Shown piece after piece: positions 1-9,206 of a stretch of DNA of 59,737 nucleotides (position 1 is the stretch's first letter; each line of letters starts with the position of its first letter). Below the pieces are notes generated by a model. It was not told the origin of the DNA. It saw nothing but the letters and a program-made list of their open reading frames with translations, and ran no database searches. The stretch comes from Cochliopodium minus. Taxonomy: Eukaryota > Discosea > Himatismenida > Cochliopodiidae. Both the position numbers and the translations under genes were made by a program. The DNA is taken from NCBI GenBank assembly GCA_024220525.1, contig JAMYWO010000009.1, forward strand, positions 161,575-221,311, given 5' to 3'.

Positions 1-76
1 TTTTTTATTTTTTATTTTTTATTTTTTATTTTTTATTTTTTATTTTTTATTTTTTATTTTTTATTTTTTTATTTTT
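1..76. repeat. (TTTTTTA)n heptamer tract at left contig end
   Basis: About ten tandem copies of TTTTTTA fill the left edge of the window. It lies inside an intron of the PiT transporter gene (minus strand), whose preceding exon ends at 79. The same heptamer, same orientation, ends the contig at 46901-46977. I read it as an intronic microsatellite at which assembly broke, not as a telomere. Confidence 0.9.
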
Positions 77-78
77 AC

Positions 79-419
79 ATCATTACTTCCATGTACAAAA
101 GCAATGGAAACACCACACATCACCACAAGAGGTACAAAAAGCTTCTGGTGTTGAGCAGCAAGAGTCTCCTGTCTCTCATTCTCCATTATCCTTTTGTTTT
201 CGTTCGACATTTCATTTTTTGTCAATTCCATTTTTTCTTCATCTCCATCAAAAATAAAAAATTTCTTTTTTTTTAAAAGTGGTTCATTCTTTTTTCAATT
301 TAATTTTTAACTTTTCAATGTGAGGAGCAGTTTTATTTTTTATTTTTATTTTTAGTTTTATTTTTTTAGTTTTATTATTTTATTTTTATTTTTAGTTTTA
401 TATTTTTAGTTTTATTTTT

Positions 420-451
<32 letters not shown>

Positions 452-2177
452 TTTTTTTTTTTTTTTTTTTATTAATTTTATTTTAATTTTCCAATTAAAT
501 TTTGAACCTCTCAATGTGAGAAGCAGTTTTATTTATAATTTTTTAATATTTTTTTTAATATTTATTATTTTTTATTTTTTGTTTTTATTTTTTTATTTTT
601 TTTTTAATATTTTTTTTAATTCATTTTATTTTTATTAAATTTACCTTTTGGATGATGGGAAGATCTTTAAGAAAATGAATAGAAACGAACAAGATAGGAA
701 ACAATCCCACAAAAATGACGTAAGGAATCCAACTTTGTATCCATTTCCACTGCAAATTCGATTTTTGGCTGACAATAATAAATAACACAATACATGACAT
801 CGTAAATGAATAAAAAAATGAGAACGTTTTCTTTGATCTTTCCTTTTTATTTTTTTATTTTTTATTTTTAAAAAGTGATTCATTTTGTTTAATTTTATTT
901 TTATTTTTAAAAAAGATTAATTTTGTTTATTTTTATTTTTTATTTAAAAAAGATTAATTTTGTTTTTTTTTTTTTTTGGATATTTCTCATTTTTGAACAA
1001 TTTTTTTTTTTTTTTACCAATGGGTCATATGACTCAGTAACTACCTTTCTTATCAACAATCTTTGAAAAAAATTTTTTTAAAAAAATCTAGAAAAAAAAA
1101 AATGAAGAATGAAATTTATATTTAAAACAAAAAAAAAAGTTTCTAATTTAAAGAAATATAAATGAGAAAAAATGTTAATAAAAATTACAAAAAAAAATTT
1201 AAAAGTAATATAAAATTTTTTTTACGAATAAAGAGCGGAAATGAAACAGCCCAAAAGAGGAGAAACAAACCAAGAAATAAACAATTGAGTAAAAACATCT
1301 TTTCTCACAACAGAGAAACCCTTCTCAACCACACAAAAGGATAGGATCCCTCCCATCACCACGTTAAAATGTGTCGATACTGGGAAGCGGAAATAAGTTG
1401 CTGCGATGAGGGTTAGTCCTAATGTGAAACACACGCAGAACATCCCAAGTGCGAATAGTTGTGGAGTTTCTTTGAATTCTAGTGGTGATACTATCCTCGT
1501 TTTCAAACTGTCTATTTTTTCAAAATTTGTAAATTTTAAGAATTTTTTTATTTGAATCAATATTTTTTCTTTTTTAAAATTTTTTTTAGGTTAATTTAAA
1601 AATTAATTTTTTTATGATTGATTTTAAAATATTATTTGTTTATTTTTTCAAAATATTTCTTTTCTTTTTGTGTCATTTTTCTTTTTTACCTGCGGACATC
1701 TTTTTATTTTTATTTTTTTGAAAGGTGGAAATTAAAATTTTAATTTTTTTATTTTAAAAGTCTATTTTTACAGGCCCTATTAGCATCACTCCTAAGAATT
1801 CAGAAATAGAAGCTAATATTATCGCAGTTCTAAGATTGGATGCTTTTGATCCAACAGATGTACCCTATTATAGAATGGGAGGAAAAGTATTAGTAAAATT
1901 ATTTTTGTGTATTTCTCTTTTTTGTTTCGATATCCATCATCATCTAAGTGAATATTGATTATATCTTTTCATTCATTATAAATAGGAAAAGTAAAAATAT
2001 ATTTTTCAGAGGAACTTGGATTGAAGAAGATCCTATTGGATATTAACTATGAATGATTCGAGTTTGATAAAATATTCTTACAAGAGCATTTGATAGGTCG
2101 TTAGCACCGATTCCGAAAGCCAATATGAACGTAAATACGATGCCGAATGGCCATATCAACTCTTGAAAAGATGCCAT
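79..2177 (-). CDS. PiT-family phosphate transporter, 5' part (exons 1-6)
   Basis: Sodium- or proton-coupled inorganic phosphate carrier of the PiT/PHO4 family. Exons on the minus strand: 2177-2082, 1864-1772, 1699-1690, 1511-1226, 837-645, 264-79, all with GT-AG borders and matching phases. The first PiT signature is read across exons 1-2 (GIGANDLSNAL then GTSVGSKA), and exon 4 has the paired FPVSTHF motif followed by WFVSPLLG. Exon 5 is hydrophobic. Exon 6 is a charged cytoplasmic loop followed by a helix ending HGSND, the start of the second signature. Exon 3 is only 10 nt but restores the phase between exons 2 and 4. The start at 2177 is the first ATG after an in-frame stop. The gene leaves the contig in phase 0 inside the heptamer tract. 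The missing second half is very probably the piece at 46243-46873; together they encode about 435 aa, close to family size. It shares a 213-bp divergent upstream region with the F-box gene at 2391. Confidence 0.9.
295..530. repeat. Duplicated ~30-bp element inside PiT intron 5
   Basis: Two imperfect direct copies, at about 312-340 and 500-530, share the core TCAATGTGAGNAGCAGTTTTAT (split: TCAATGTGAG, then A or G, then AGCAGTTTTAT). They stand out from the T-rich surroundings. They lie within the intron between the exons at 645-837 and 79-264. Function unknown; a local duplication is the simplest reading. Confidence 0.6.
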
Positions 2178-2390
2178 GCCAGAGCAAACTTATATTTCAA
2201 AGATTATCGAGAATGACAAATTTTTTTTAAATTTTGCTAGAATAAATTATTATATAACCAAATAGATGAATTGAACAAGGTAAGGTATTCAAACATTACA
2301 TTAAAAAAAAGCTCACGTTATTTTTTAATTTACAACAAACAAATTAAAAATATAAAAAATTTTGATTTATTAATCAAAGAAGAAAAGGAT
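2178..2390. promoter_or_regulatory. Divergent intergenic region, PiT / F-box-Cys gene
   Basis: These 213 bp separate the start codons of the minus-strand PiT gene (2177) and the plus-strand F-box gene (2391), so both promoters must fit here or overlap the genes. The stretch is AT-rich; I see no recognisable binding site. An open frame runs into 2391 from upstream but has only a TTG start and contains a donor-like GTAAGG. Confidence 0.4.
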
Positions 2391-3564
2391 ATGGACAATG
2401 ATGAAAAAGGAAATAGTAAACTTCATTTCAATGATTTACCCAAAAATATTAAAGAAGAAATAATCTGTTATGTGGGTGATCCTTGCGAGATAGCCAATCT
2501 GAGAACAGTATGCAAGGCATGGAGGAAGTTGATAGATTATTCAAGCCATCCTGAATTGGTTGTTATCAAAACACATAGGAATGATTACAAGGAAAATAGA
2601 AAGAAGATCTCCTATATTCTAAAATTGGATGAATATATTGATAAAAATAGAGTGGATTGTGAATGTTATTTGGGAAGGCCATATAAATGTACTCAACTAG
2701 GTAAAAATAATATAAACATATATTATTTTATTGACACTCTTTATCTTCACATTTTCGGATTGTGAAATATTGATTGATTCACAATCAAAATTGAAATTTA
2801 ATAAAAAGATTTTTAAAATTTTTAATTTATTTCAATTAAAAAAAAAAAAAATAAAAAACTTTAATTTGTGTTGAAAATGTCCAACAAGATTTTTCCAAAA
2901 ATAATTTTTACTAAATTTCATTATTCTGTTAAGGATGTAATTTATTGTGTTGTCCTGTTAAGATGTGCAGACAACAAAGAAGATCCAAGGACATCTCTCC
3001 ATGCAATTTGGTTTGTCTTATGTTGTTTTTCAACATTTGGACTTTCTTTATCTACTACCCCTTTTTGATGATGGCTGGTCTTTTTCTTACTATAGCGGGC
3101 TGTTGTGCAGAATGTTTTAGATTTATAGGTTGGACGTTTTCGTGTATTGAAAGGTTCAATATATATATATATTTTTTTTTATCTTTGAAAGTTTTTATTT
3201 TAAATAATTTTGTTTTAAATTTTTTTTTTAAAAAATAAAACTAATTTTCATTTTTTTTTAAAAAAATAAAACTAATTTTTGTTATTTTTATTTCTATAAT
3301 TCTTAGTTTTATTTCATTATTTTTATTTTTTCGTATGTTTTAATGATTTTTGATTTTAAAAGACGAGATTGGAGGCGTGACAAATATGTGATTATTAATG
3401 TAGAAACAAAAATGATAGTAGAAAAAGACACAACATGTAAAATGGCTTGTCATGCTTGTATATGTGGAACTTCCTTTGATGTAGTGAGGGACAGCATCTT
3501 GGACACCATTTGTATATGTAGGTGTTGTTTTGGTGTTTGTTGTTGTTGCGAGTTTAATTACTAA
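2391..3564 (+). CDS. F-box protein with cysteine-rich hydrophobic tail
   Basis: Predicted substrate adaptor of an SCF-type ubiquitin ligase. Exons 2391-2700, 2934-3153 and 3363-3564 join in phases 1 and 2 to give 243 aa. The F-box lies near residues 18-60: FNDLPKNIKEEII, then ANLRTVCKAWRKLID. After a linker the second exon turns cysteine-rich (CNLLCCPVKMC) and carries a long hydrophobic stretch (about residues 130-160, FFIYYPFLMMAGLFLTIAG). The third exon ends in paired cysteines (CHACICG, CICRCC, CCCC). F-box recognition is from family pattern; the tail matches nothing I know and could be a membrane hairpin or a lipidated or metal-binding region. The tail belongs to this gene because both splice phases fit and there is no independent start for it. 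Start chosen at the first ATG after the AT-rich leader. The UBL gene begins 100 bp downstream on the same strand. Confidence 0.75.
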
Positions 3565-3664
3565 ATTAAAATACTTTTAATGTTTTGATTAAATGGGTTC
3601 TATCTAAAATTAGAAGTATTGAATGTATTTAATTAAAAAATAAAAAAAATTAATAAAAATAAAA

Positions 3665-4214
3665 ATGAATTTGTACTTTAAAACTTTGACCGGGAAGACT
3701 ATTATTATCAATAATGTATCTCCATTCGATAAAATCCTTTCCATCAAACAAAAAATCGAAGATATTGAGGGAATACCCACTGATATGCAAAGGCATTTTA
3801 AATTTATAAATCTATTTCAAAAATATCCCAAATAAAAATTTTTTTGAAATAGATTTATATTTTTGGGAAGATTGATTGAAGATAATGAAAAAACCTTGTC
3901 AGGTGAAAAAACCAAAATATCTAATTTTTATTTTTTATAAAAATTTCTCTGAAAAAGAATATAACATTATCGATCAATCAACTATATTTCTTGTTTTGAG
4001 ACTCAGAAAAACAAAAGATGGAGAAGATGAAAAAAAGGAAGAAAAAGTTAATGAAAGCATCAACACAAAATCTTCAAAAAATCAAAACAACGGTACCAAT
4101 TATGATAATAATGATGTGATAGGTGTTGGTGGAAGTCTATATACTCAAAACAATCTCTATTTAAAGTACTTCGACACAATTTTGACTATTAAAAAGATTA
4201 TTTCAAAATTATGA
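3665..4214 (+). CDS. Divergent ubiquitin-like protein without C-terminal Gly-Gly
   Basis: Exons 3665-3792, 3853-3902 and 3958-4214 encode 144 aa. Residues 1-76 follow ubiquitin closely in layout: YFKTLTGKTI, IKQKIEDIEGIPTDMQR, LGRLIEDNEKTLSEYNI, STIFLVLRLR. Where ubiquitin has the Gly-Gly end, this protein runs on into about 65 charged and Asn-rich residues, so it should act as a fixed ubiquitin-like domain rather than be conjugated. The first intron (3793-3852) has a GC donor (AAG/GCATTT), and its use is forced by the perfect ubiquitin alignment across the junction. The second is GT-AG. The first intron contains most of a 19-bp inverted repeat. A nearby F-box gene upstream is suggestive, but there is no direct evidence that they work together. 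Confidence 0.88.
3801..3862. repeat. 19-bp inverted repeat spanning the UBL GC-AG intron
   Basis: TATAAATCTATTTCAAAAA near 3804-3822 is matched by its exact reverse complement TTTTTGAAATAGATTTATA near 3842-3860, with a short A/T-rich loop between. The right arm contains the 3' splice site (AATAG) and the first bases of exon 2, so a hairpin in the pre-mRNA would bury the acceptor. Confidence 0.8.
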
Positions 4215-4459
4215 AACTTTTTCAAGTTTTTAAATTAAAAAATAACTTTTGTTGTTTAAGTGATTATAATTAATCTTTTTCTTGTTAATCTCTTTTTTGC
4301 TTTTTGATGACAAATAAAATATTACTCATATTTATTACAACTGATTTCTTTACTTTCACAAAAACTTTTTTTAAAAATTTCATTTATGAAAGTATTTCAT
4401 GATAAATCTTTTATTTTTCATTTGAAATTGAATTATATAAATAAAATAAATAAAAAAAG

Positions 4460-6684
4460 ATGGAAAATAAATTAAGCAACATTGATGGATCTATATTTGA
4501 TAACACATTTTCCAAATATGAGTAATCAACTTTTAATTTTTCCTTTCATGAATAATTAAATAAACCCTCAAATAAACTTTTATTTGAAAGTATAAAGAAA
4601 GAAGGATCACTTGAAACAATAGATTTCTTTGATTTTTGCAAGGATTTCTCTTTAAAACTCGAGGAAGAAGAAATTGAAGAAACATTGAGGAGATTGGATC
4701 CAAATTCAACAAAAAAAATTAAAAAGGAAGATTTGAAAGATTTCATTGAAAATACAAAAATTCCCAAATCAAATTCAATCAATAAATCAGAGAGATTTTC
4801 ATCAGAATCTGTCAGATCTGTATGGAAATAAAGATTTAATTATAAATAATTATAAATATTTAAAAATTTTAAAAGGAAATGAAAAGTTTTTCGAGTTCAT
4901 GTTTTTCAAATCATAACATGTTCATGCTCAATAATGGAGATGTTTACTCATTTGGTTACAACTATTACGGACAATGTGGAACAGGAGACAAAGAAAATGT
5001 GTTGTCTCCAAAGAAAATAATGAACAACCCAAATATTTCATCAATAGTATTGGGACCCAATAATTCATATTACTTGGAAAAAAACGGAGATTTTTATGGA
5101 TGTGGTAAAAAAAAATTAAATAATTAAACAAAATAAAATAATTTATTAAATTACAAAACTTTTTATCTTAAAAAATAAAATTTATTTTTAGGAGAAAACA
5201 CATTTGGACACATTGTTGAGGATAGAAACAATCAACTAAAGTTTGTAAAGATTTGTTCAAATGTAAAACAGATTTCTGCATCTGAAAGATTTGCAATTAT
5301 TCTCAAAGGCAAGAAAAACTTTTTTTCAACAAAAAATATTTAAATCTGATTAAAATAATGAATCATTAAATAGATGATGGAAAAGTATATATGGGAGGGT
5401 TTTATATGTCAACTTTTGGGAAATTTGAGAAAGAAATTGAAATTGATGATGTAATTTCTTTTTCTTGTGGATATCAACATAGTCTGTTCTTAAAAAGTAA
5501 AAAAAAAAAGAAAAAGATTTAATTTAAAATGAAATTAAACAAAAGAAGAATTTATAATATTCTATAACATTTTTAATCATTATTAATCATTTTTTTAAAA
5601 ATTTTTATCACAAAAGAAAATGGAGAAGTATGGGTATGGGGTACAAATAGTAGTGGTCAATGTGGATTTAAACTAGTTCCATATGAAGATTGGATGGACG
5701 ATGAAAGCCACGAGGAAGATTATGATTTAATCAATAAACCTACTTTTTTATTAACTGACAAAAATATCATCAGTTTGATTTGTGGATCCTCTTATTCTTT
5801 CATTTTGACAAGTAAAAAAAAAATACTCATAAATTAACTTTTTAAACATAATTTTTAAAAAATGATCTTCTTTAATTTTAAAATTTATAAATTATTAGGA
5901 AATGAAAAGGGAAATACCATTTTAAAATGTTTTGGTCTCAATTCAAGTGGAGAATTAGGAATTGGTTTTGGTGAAAAGGGTAACGTAATGAAGAGTAATA
6001 AAAGTAAACAGATTAAGCCATACATCAATGAATCCTTCCCAAATATTTCATCAGTTCATTGTGGTGCAAACCATTCTCTCATTTTGTTGGATAACGGAGA
6101 TGTTTATGCTGCTGGAAGTAATTGGCAAGGCATTCTCGGATTGGGAGGAGAAAGATGTATTTTTAAATTCACTAAATTGAATCTTTCTAACATTTTTTTG
6201 ATTTCAACTGGACGACACCACACTGTTTTTATTAATGGTAATTACTTTTTTTTTTGGACTTGTTTATTTTTTAAATTTTTTAAAAAATTTCTTTTTTTTC
6301 CCAAGGAAACACTGAAATTTTGGTTTGTGGAAATAATGAACATGGAAAGCTGGGTTTAGGAGATCTTGAACATCGAAATAATCCAACAAAAATTGGTAAT
6401 TTCAGAGGAATAAAGATGATACAAAACAATTCTTGGAATTTGAATGTAAATCTTTTTAAATTTTTAATTTTTAAATTTTAAATTTTTAAATTTTTAATTT
6501 TAATTTTTTTTTATTTAAAATTTAATAGAGATGGTCTCCTTTTGAACACAAGTTTTTTCCTCATTGGTTTAGAGTTTCTGTTTCAACTCTTGTTTTTTGT
6601 TTGAAAAGGCTTTCAAAAAACAATCCTTCATTTCTTATTCCAAAACCAATCAAACACTTGATCTTCACTTTTATTGCTGATTAA
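4460..6684 (+). CDS. RCC1-repeat (beta-propeller) protein
   Basis: Nine exons: 4460-4521, 4591-4819, 4876-5104, 5192-5308, 5374-5496, 5617-5811, 5899-6237, 6306-6445, 6529-6684, all phase-consistent, giving 529 aa. RCC1-type repeats occupy roughly residues 100-480, with blades of the form NGDVYSFGYNYYGQCGTGD, NGEVWVWGTNSSGQCG, NGDVYAAGSNWQGILGLGG and GNNEHGKLGLGD. The family includes Ran exchange factors and many scaffolds, and this one cannot be assigned to a specific partner. The N-terminal ~97 aa hold an acidic EF-hand-like helix pair with a weak calcium loop (DPNSTKKIKKED). Joining them to the propeller relies on a GT donor at 4820, so a separate small upstream gene is possible. The C-terminal 52 aa (WSPFEHKFFPHWFR...) resemble a short helical module seen in other protist repeat proteins. 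The intron after 5308 has a GC donor (AAAG/GCAAGA). Confidence 0.85.
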
Positions 6685-6987
6685 TTATTGGAGTAAAACA
6701 ATTAGAAAATCAATTTGATTTCAAAATTAAATTAGGAATTAAAAATAAAGTACAACTGGGTGAATAAGATCTCGAATTTTTTTTCTGTTTAAATTTAAAT
6801 GATAAAGAGTTCATCAAAATCATACAAGATATTGAATTTCAAAATGTACAAAAATTATAAAATTGAAAAATTTGAAAGTAATTTCATTTAATAGTCTTTA
6901 GAAAACGGTTTTTAAATAACATTTTGCTTTTTATCAAAAAATAACTCAATTAAAAGTTTGACAAAAAATAAAAAAATAAAATAAAAA
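6685..6987. other. Gene-free spacer
   Basis: About 300 bp between the RCC1 stop and the RhoGEF start, A/T-rich, with no open frame or repeat worth naming. It must hold the RCC1 3' end and the RhoGEF promoter. Confidence 0.6.
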
Positions 6988-8875
6988 ATGAAGCCACAGA
7001 ACAACTCCCTTGAAAAACAAAAGGAGTTAAAACAGAAATATGAAAAGTTGTATCAAGATGCACTCTATAATGAAGAGAGGAAATTACATACGGAATTTAT
7101 CCAGAAATTACAATCAGCCAAACTTTCTCTTAAAGAGAAATATGAATCTGATTATTCAACACAAATGAATCTGATGAAGAATGGTAAATAGGATATAAAC
7201 ATGTACATTCGATTATATAAATATATTTAATTTTATATTTTCAAATCACATACTATTTTATAAAAGCCAATATACTATACTTCTCAATTGAATTTGTCTT
7301 ATATTTTAATAAATTTAGGAAATAGAACTTATAATCAGGTCACCGAAACAATGACTACCGAGCAGAAAAAAGAATATTCAGATAAATCCATAATTAAGGT
7401 CCAGTCGTTGGTCAGAAAACATTTTGCTGTTAAAGAATGTAAAAGAAATAGAATCAGATTATTTTATAACAAAAATGGAATAAATATAACGAATATGCTT
7501 CAATATAAAATACAAAATCCACATAGAAAAGTTTATATAAAAACTTGATTTTCATAGAACAACATAATATGTTTATATGAACATAAAAGAGAAAATATTC
7601 CTCAGTATTTTAAATTCTCATCATATTAGAATGAAGAAATTCATAACAAAAAATATAGAATGATATGTTGAAAAATATTTAAATTTATATTTCATGCAAA
7701 AGAGAAACATAAAGTTTAAATTTATAATTATTATCTCGTTTCTATCTCATCCCACTTCCCTATTATTATTATTTTTTTAGATAAATTCAGAGGAAAAAGG
7801 AAAATATGCGCGAAAGAGATATTATCCACAGAGGAATCCTATCTAGAGACGTTGCAACTTCTCGTCCAAGTATTCATCGTTCCACTCAAGAACGATATCC
7901 AACCAAAGAAGAAATTGAATGGGATAGTAGATAATTCAGATATAAAGAAATGTTTCTCTGAGATCGAGACCCTATTGGGATACAGCTTATCCCTAAGAAA
8001 TGATTTGAAGAACAAAATTGCAAATTGGACACATAATAGCACAATGGGCGAGATATTCACCAATTTCGCACCACATCTCAAGATCTTCAGCACCTATATC
8101 ACCACCTATTCCACCAGGATGGAGAATCTCAACAAATTGCTTAATGAGAAGCCTAAATTCAATGAATGGATCAAACGTGTTTATGAGAATCCCATTGTCA
8201 AGAAGAAGAGATTGAAAATAAAAGAATTTTTGTTGCAGCCTGTCCAAAGGTAATAAAAAAAAATTTTGTTCAAAGGATTACGTTCCAGCACATATCCGAT
8301 CGGATCCAAGATATATTTTTTATATTATTGGATTCTAATAAGAATTTTGAGTTCATAGAAAATCAATATTTTAATAATAACAAAGAAATATCAGAAATAT
8401 AAAGAATATACTTCTTTAATATTAATTAATTTATTATCTCTTTAAAATTATCTTTATAGATCTAAGCATATATTTCAAATAGAATTCTATAATGTCAAAA
8501 AACAAAACATCCATACCATCATCAAACAAAAAAAAAAAAAATTTCAGTGAATGATTCACCTTTCTATAATATTTGTTTAGTTTTTAACAATTTTTCTTTT
8601 AAAGACTTCCAAGATATGTATTATTGTTAAAGGAACTTCTCAAATTCACACCAGCAAACCATAAAGACTATCAGCTATTAAACGATGCGATACCTCAGCT
8701 CCTCAAAGTGACCAACTACGTCGAAGAACTTTCCAACGACACCGTCAACAACCAAAGGCTGGGGGAGTTGCAAAAGTCTCTGACTGGTGGTTTGTCCAAG
8801 GGTTTCAAGTTAGTCGGAAACAAAAGAAAATTAATTCTCGAAGGAAGTGCAAAATATAAAGACATGGACAACAAA
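6988..8875 (+). CDS. IQ-motif RhoGEF (DH domain), 3' end missing at gap
   Basis: Guanine nucleotide exchange factor for Rho-family GTPases. Exons 6988-7183, 7319-7438, 7781-8249 and 8605-8875 give 352 aa in continuous frame. Residues ~1-65 are a charged coiled coil. An IQ-like calmodulin-binding helix follows (IIKVQSLVRKHF). The DH domain fills the rest: CR1 is KEILSTEESYLETLQLL, the mid-helices include NWIKRVYENP-like WIKRVYENP and KKRLKIKEFLLQPVQR, and the end is LPRYVLLLKELLKFTP. DH domains are nearly always followed by a PH domain, and the last exon ends just where PH strand 1 should begin (KRKLILEGSAKYKDM). The PH exons are not in the window because the contig stops at 9033. The second exon's donor (GAAT/GTAAAAG) was chosen because it gives the right phase; reading through would end at 7548. 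Confidence 0.87.
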
Positions 8876-8945
8876 GTAAAAAAAATTTTTCTTTATTAAT
8901 TAATAATCATAATTTTAATTGTAATTGTAATTTTTATTTTTTATT

Positions 8946-9032
8946 TTTATTTTTATATTTTTGATTTTTGATTTTTGATTTTTGATTTTTGATTTTTGAT
9001 TTTTTATTTTTTATTTTTTATTTTTTATTTTT
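8946..9032. repeat. (TTTTTGA)n then (TTTTTTA)n tract before gap
   Basis: A run of TTTTTGA heptamers (about 8957-9000) passes into TTTTTTA heptamers that end at the N. It sits in the intron after the last visible RhoGEF exon. Confidence 0.9.
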
Positions 9033-9033
9033 N
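9033..9033. other. Assembly gap (single N) with repeat inversion
   Basis: The tract to the left is (TTTTTTA)n; immediately to the right it is (AAAAAAT)n. No gene crosses the point: the RhoGEF is left incomplete on one side and the Sel1 gene on the other. It is best treated as an unsupported contig join. Confidence 0.9.
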
Positions 9034-9180
9034 AATAAAAAATAAAAAATAAAAAATAAAAAATAAAAATAAAAATAAAAAATAAAAAATAAAAAATAAA
9101 AAATAAAAAAATAAAAAAATGAAAAAATGAAAAATGAAAAAATGAAAAATAAAAAACAAAAAATAAGAAAAATAAAAACA
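9034..9180. repeat. (AAAAAAT)n tract at contig start
   Basis: Heptamer and degenerate A-rich repeats follow the N. They lie beyond the exon ending at 9207 of the minus-strand Sel1 gene, that is, inside its next intron. The same heptamer in the same orientation ends the window at 59660-59737. Confidence 0.85.
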
Positions 9181-9206
9181 ATAAAACATAAAAAAAAATG
9201 GATTAC

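Noticed and set aside
1-76. Terminal (TTTTTTA)n as a telomere
   Set aside because: The unit has no G-rich strand, the same tract occurs internally, and it lies inside an intron of a conserved gene whose other half is elsewhere in the window.
641-883. 80-aa frame with two cysteines on the minus strand
   Set aside because: It is the wrong frame of PiT exon 5; the correct frame gives a hydrophobic helix with matching splice phases.
2271-2390. Upstream extension of the F-box gene
   Set aside because: It needs a TTG start and contains a donor-like GTAAGG; the ATG at 2391 directly precedes the F-box.
3801-3862. Inverted repeat as a transposon end
   Set aside because: No target-site duplication or internal coding, and the right arm includes conserved exon sequence of the ubiquitin-like gene.
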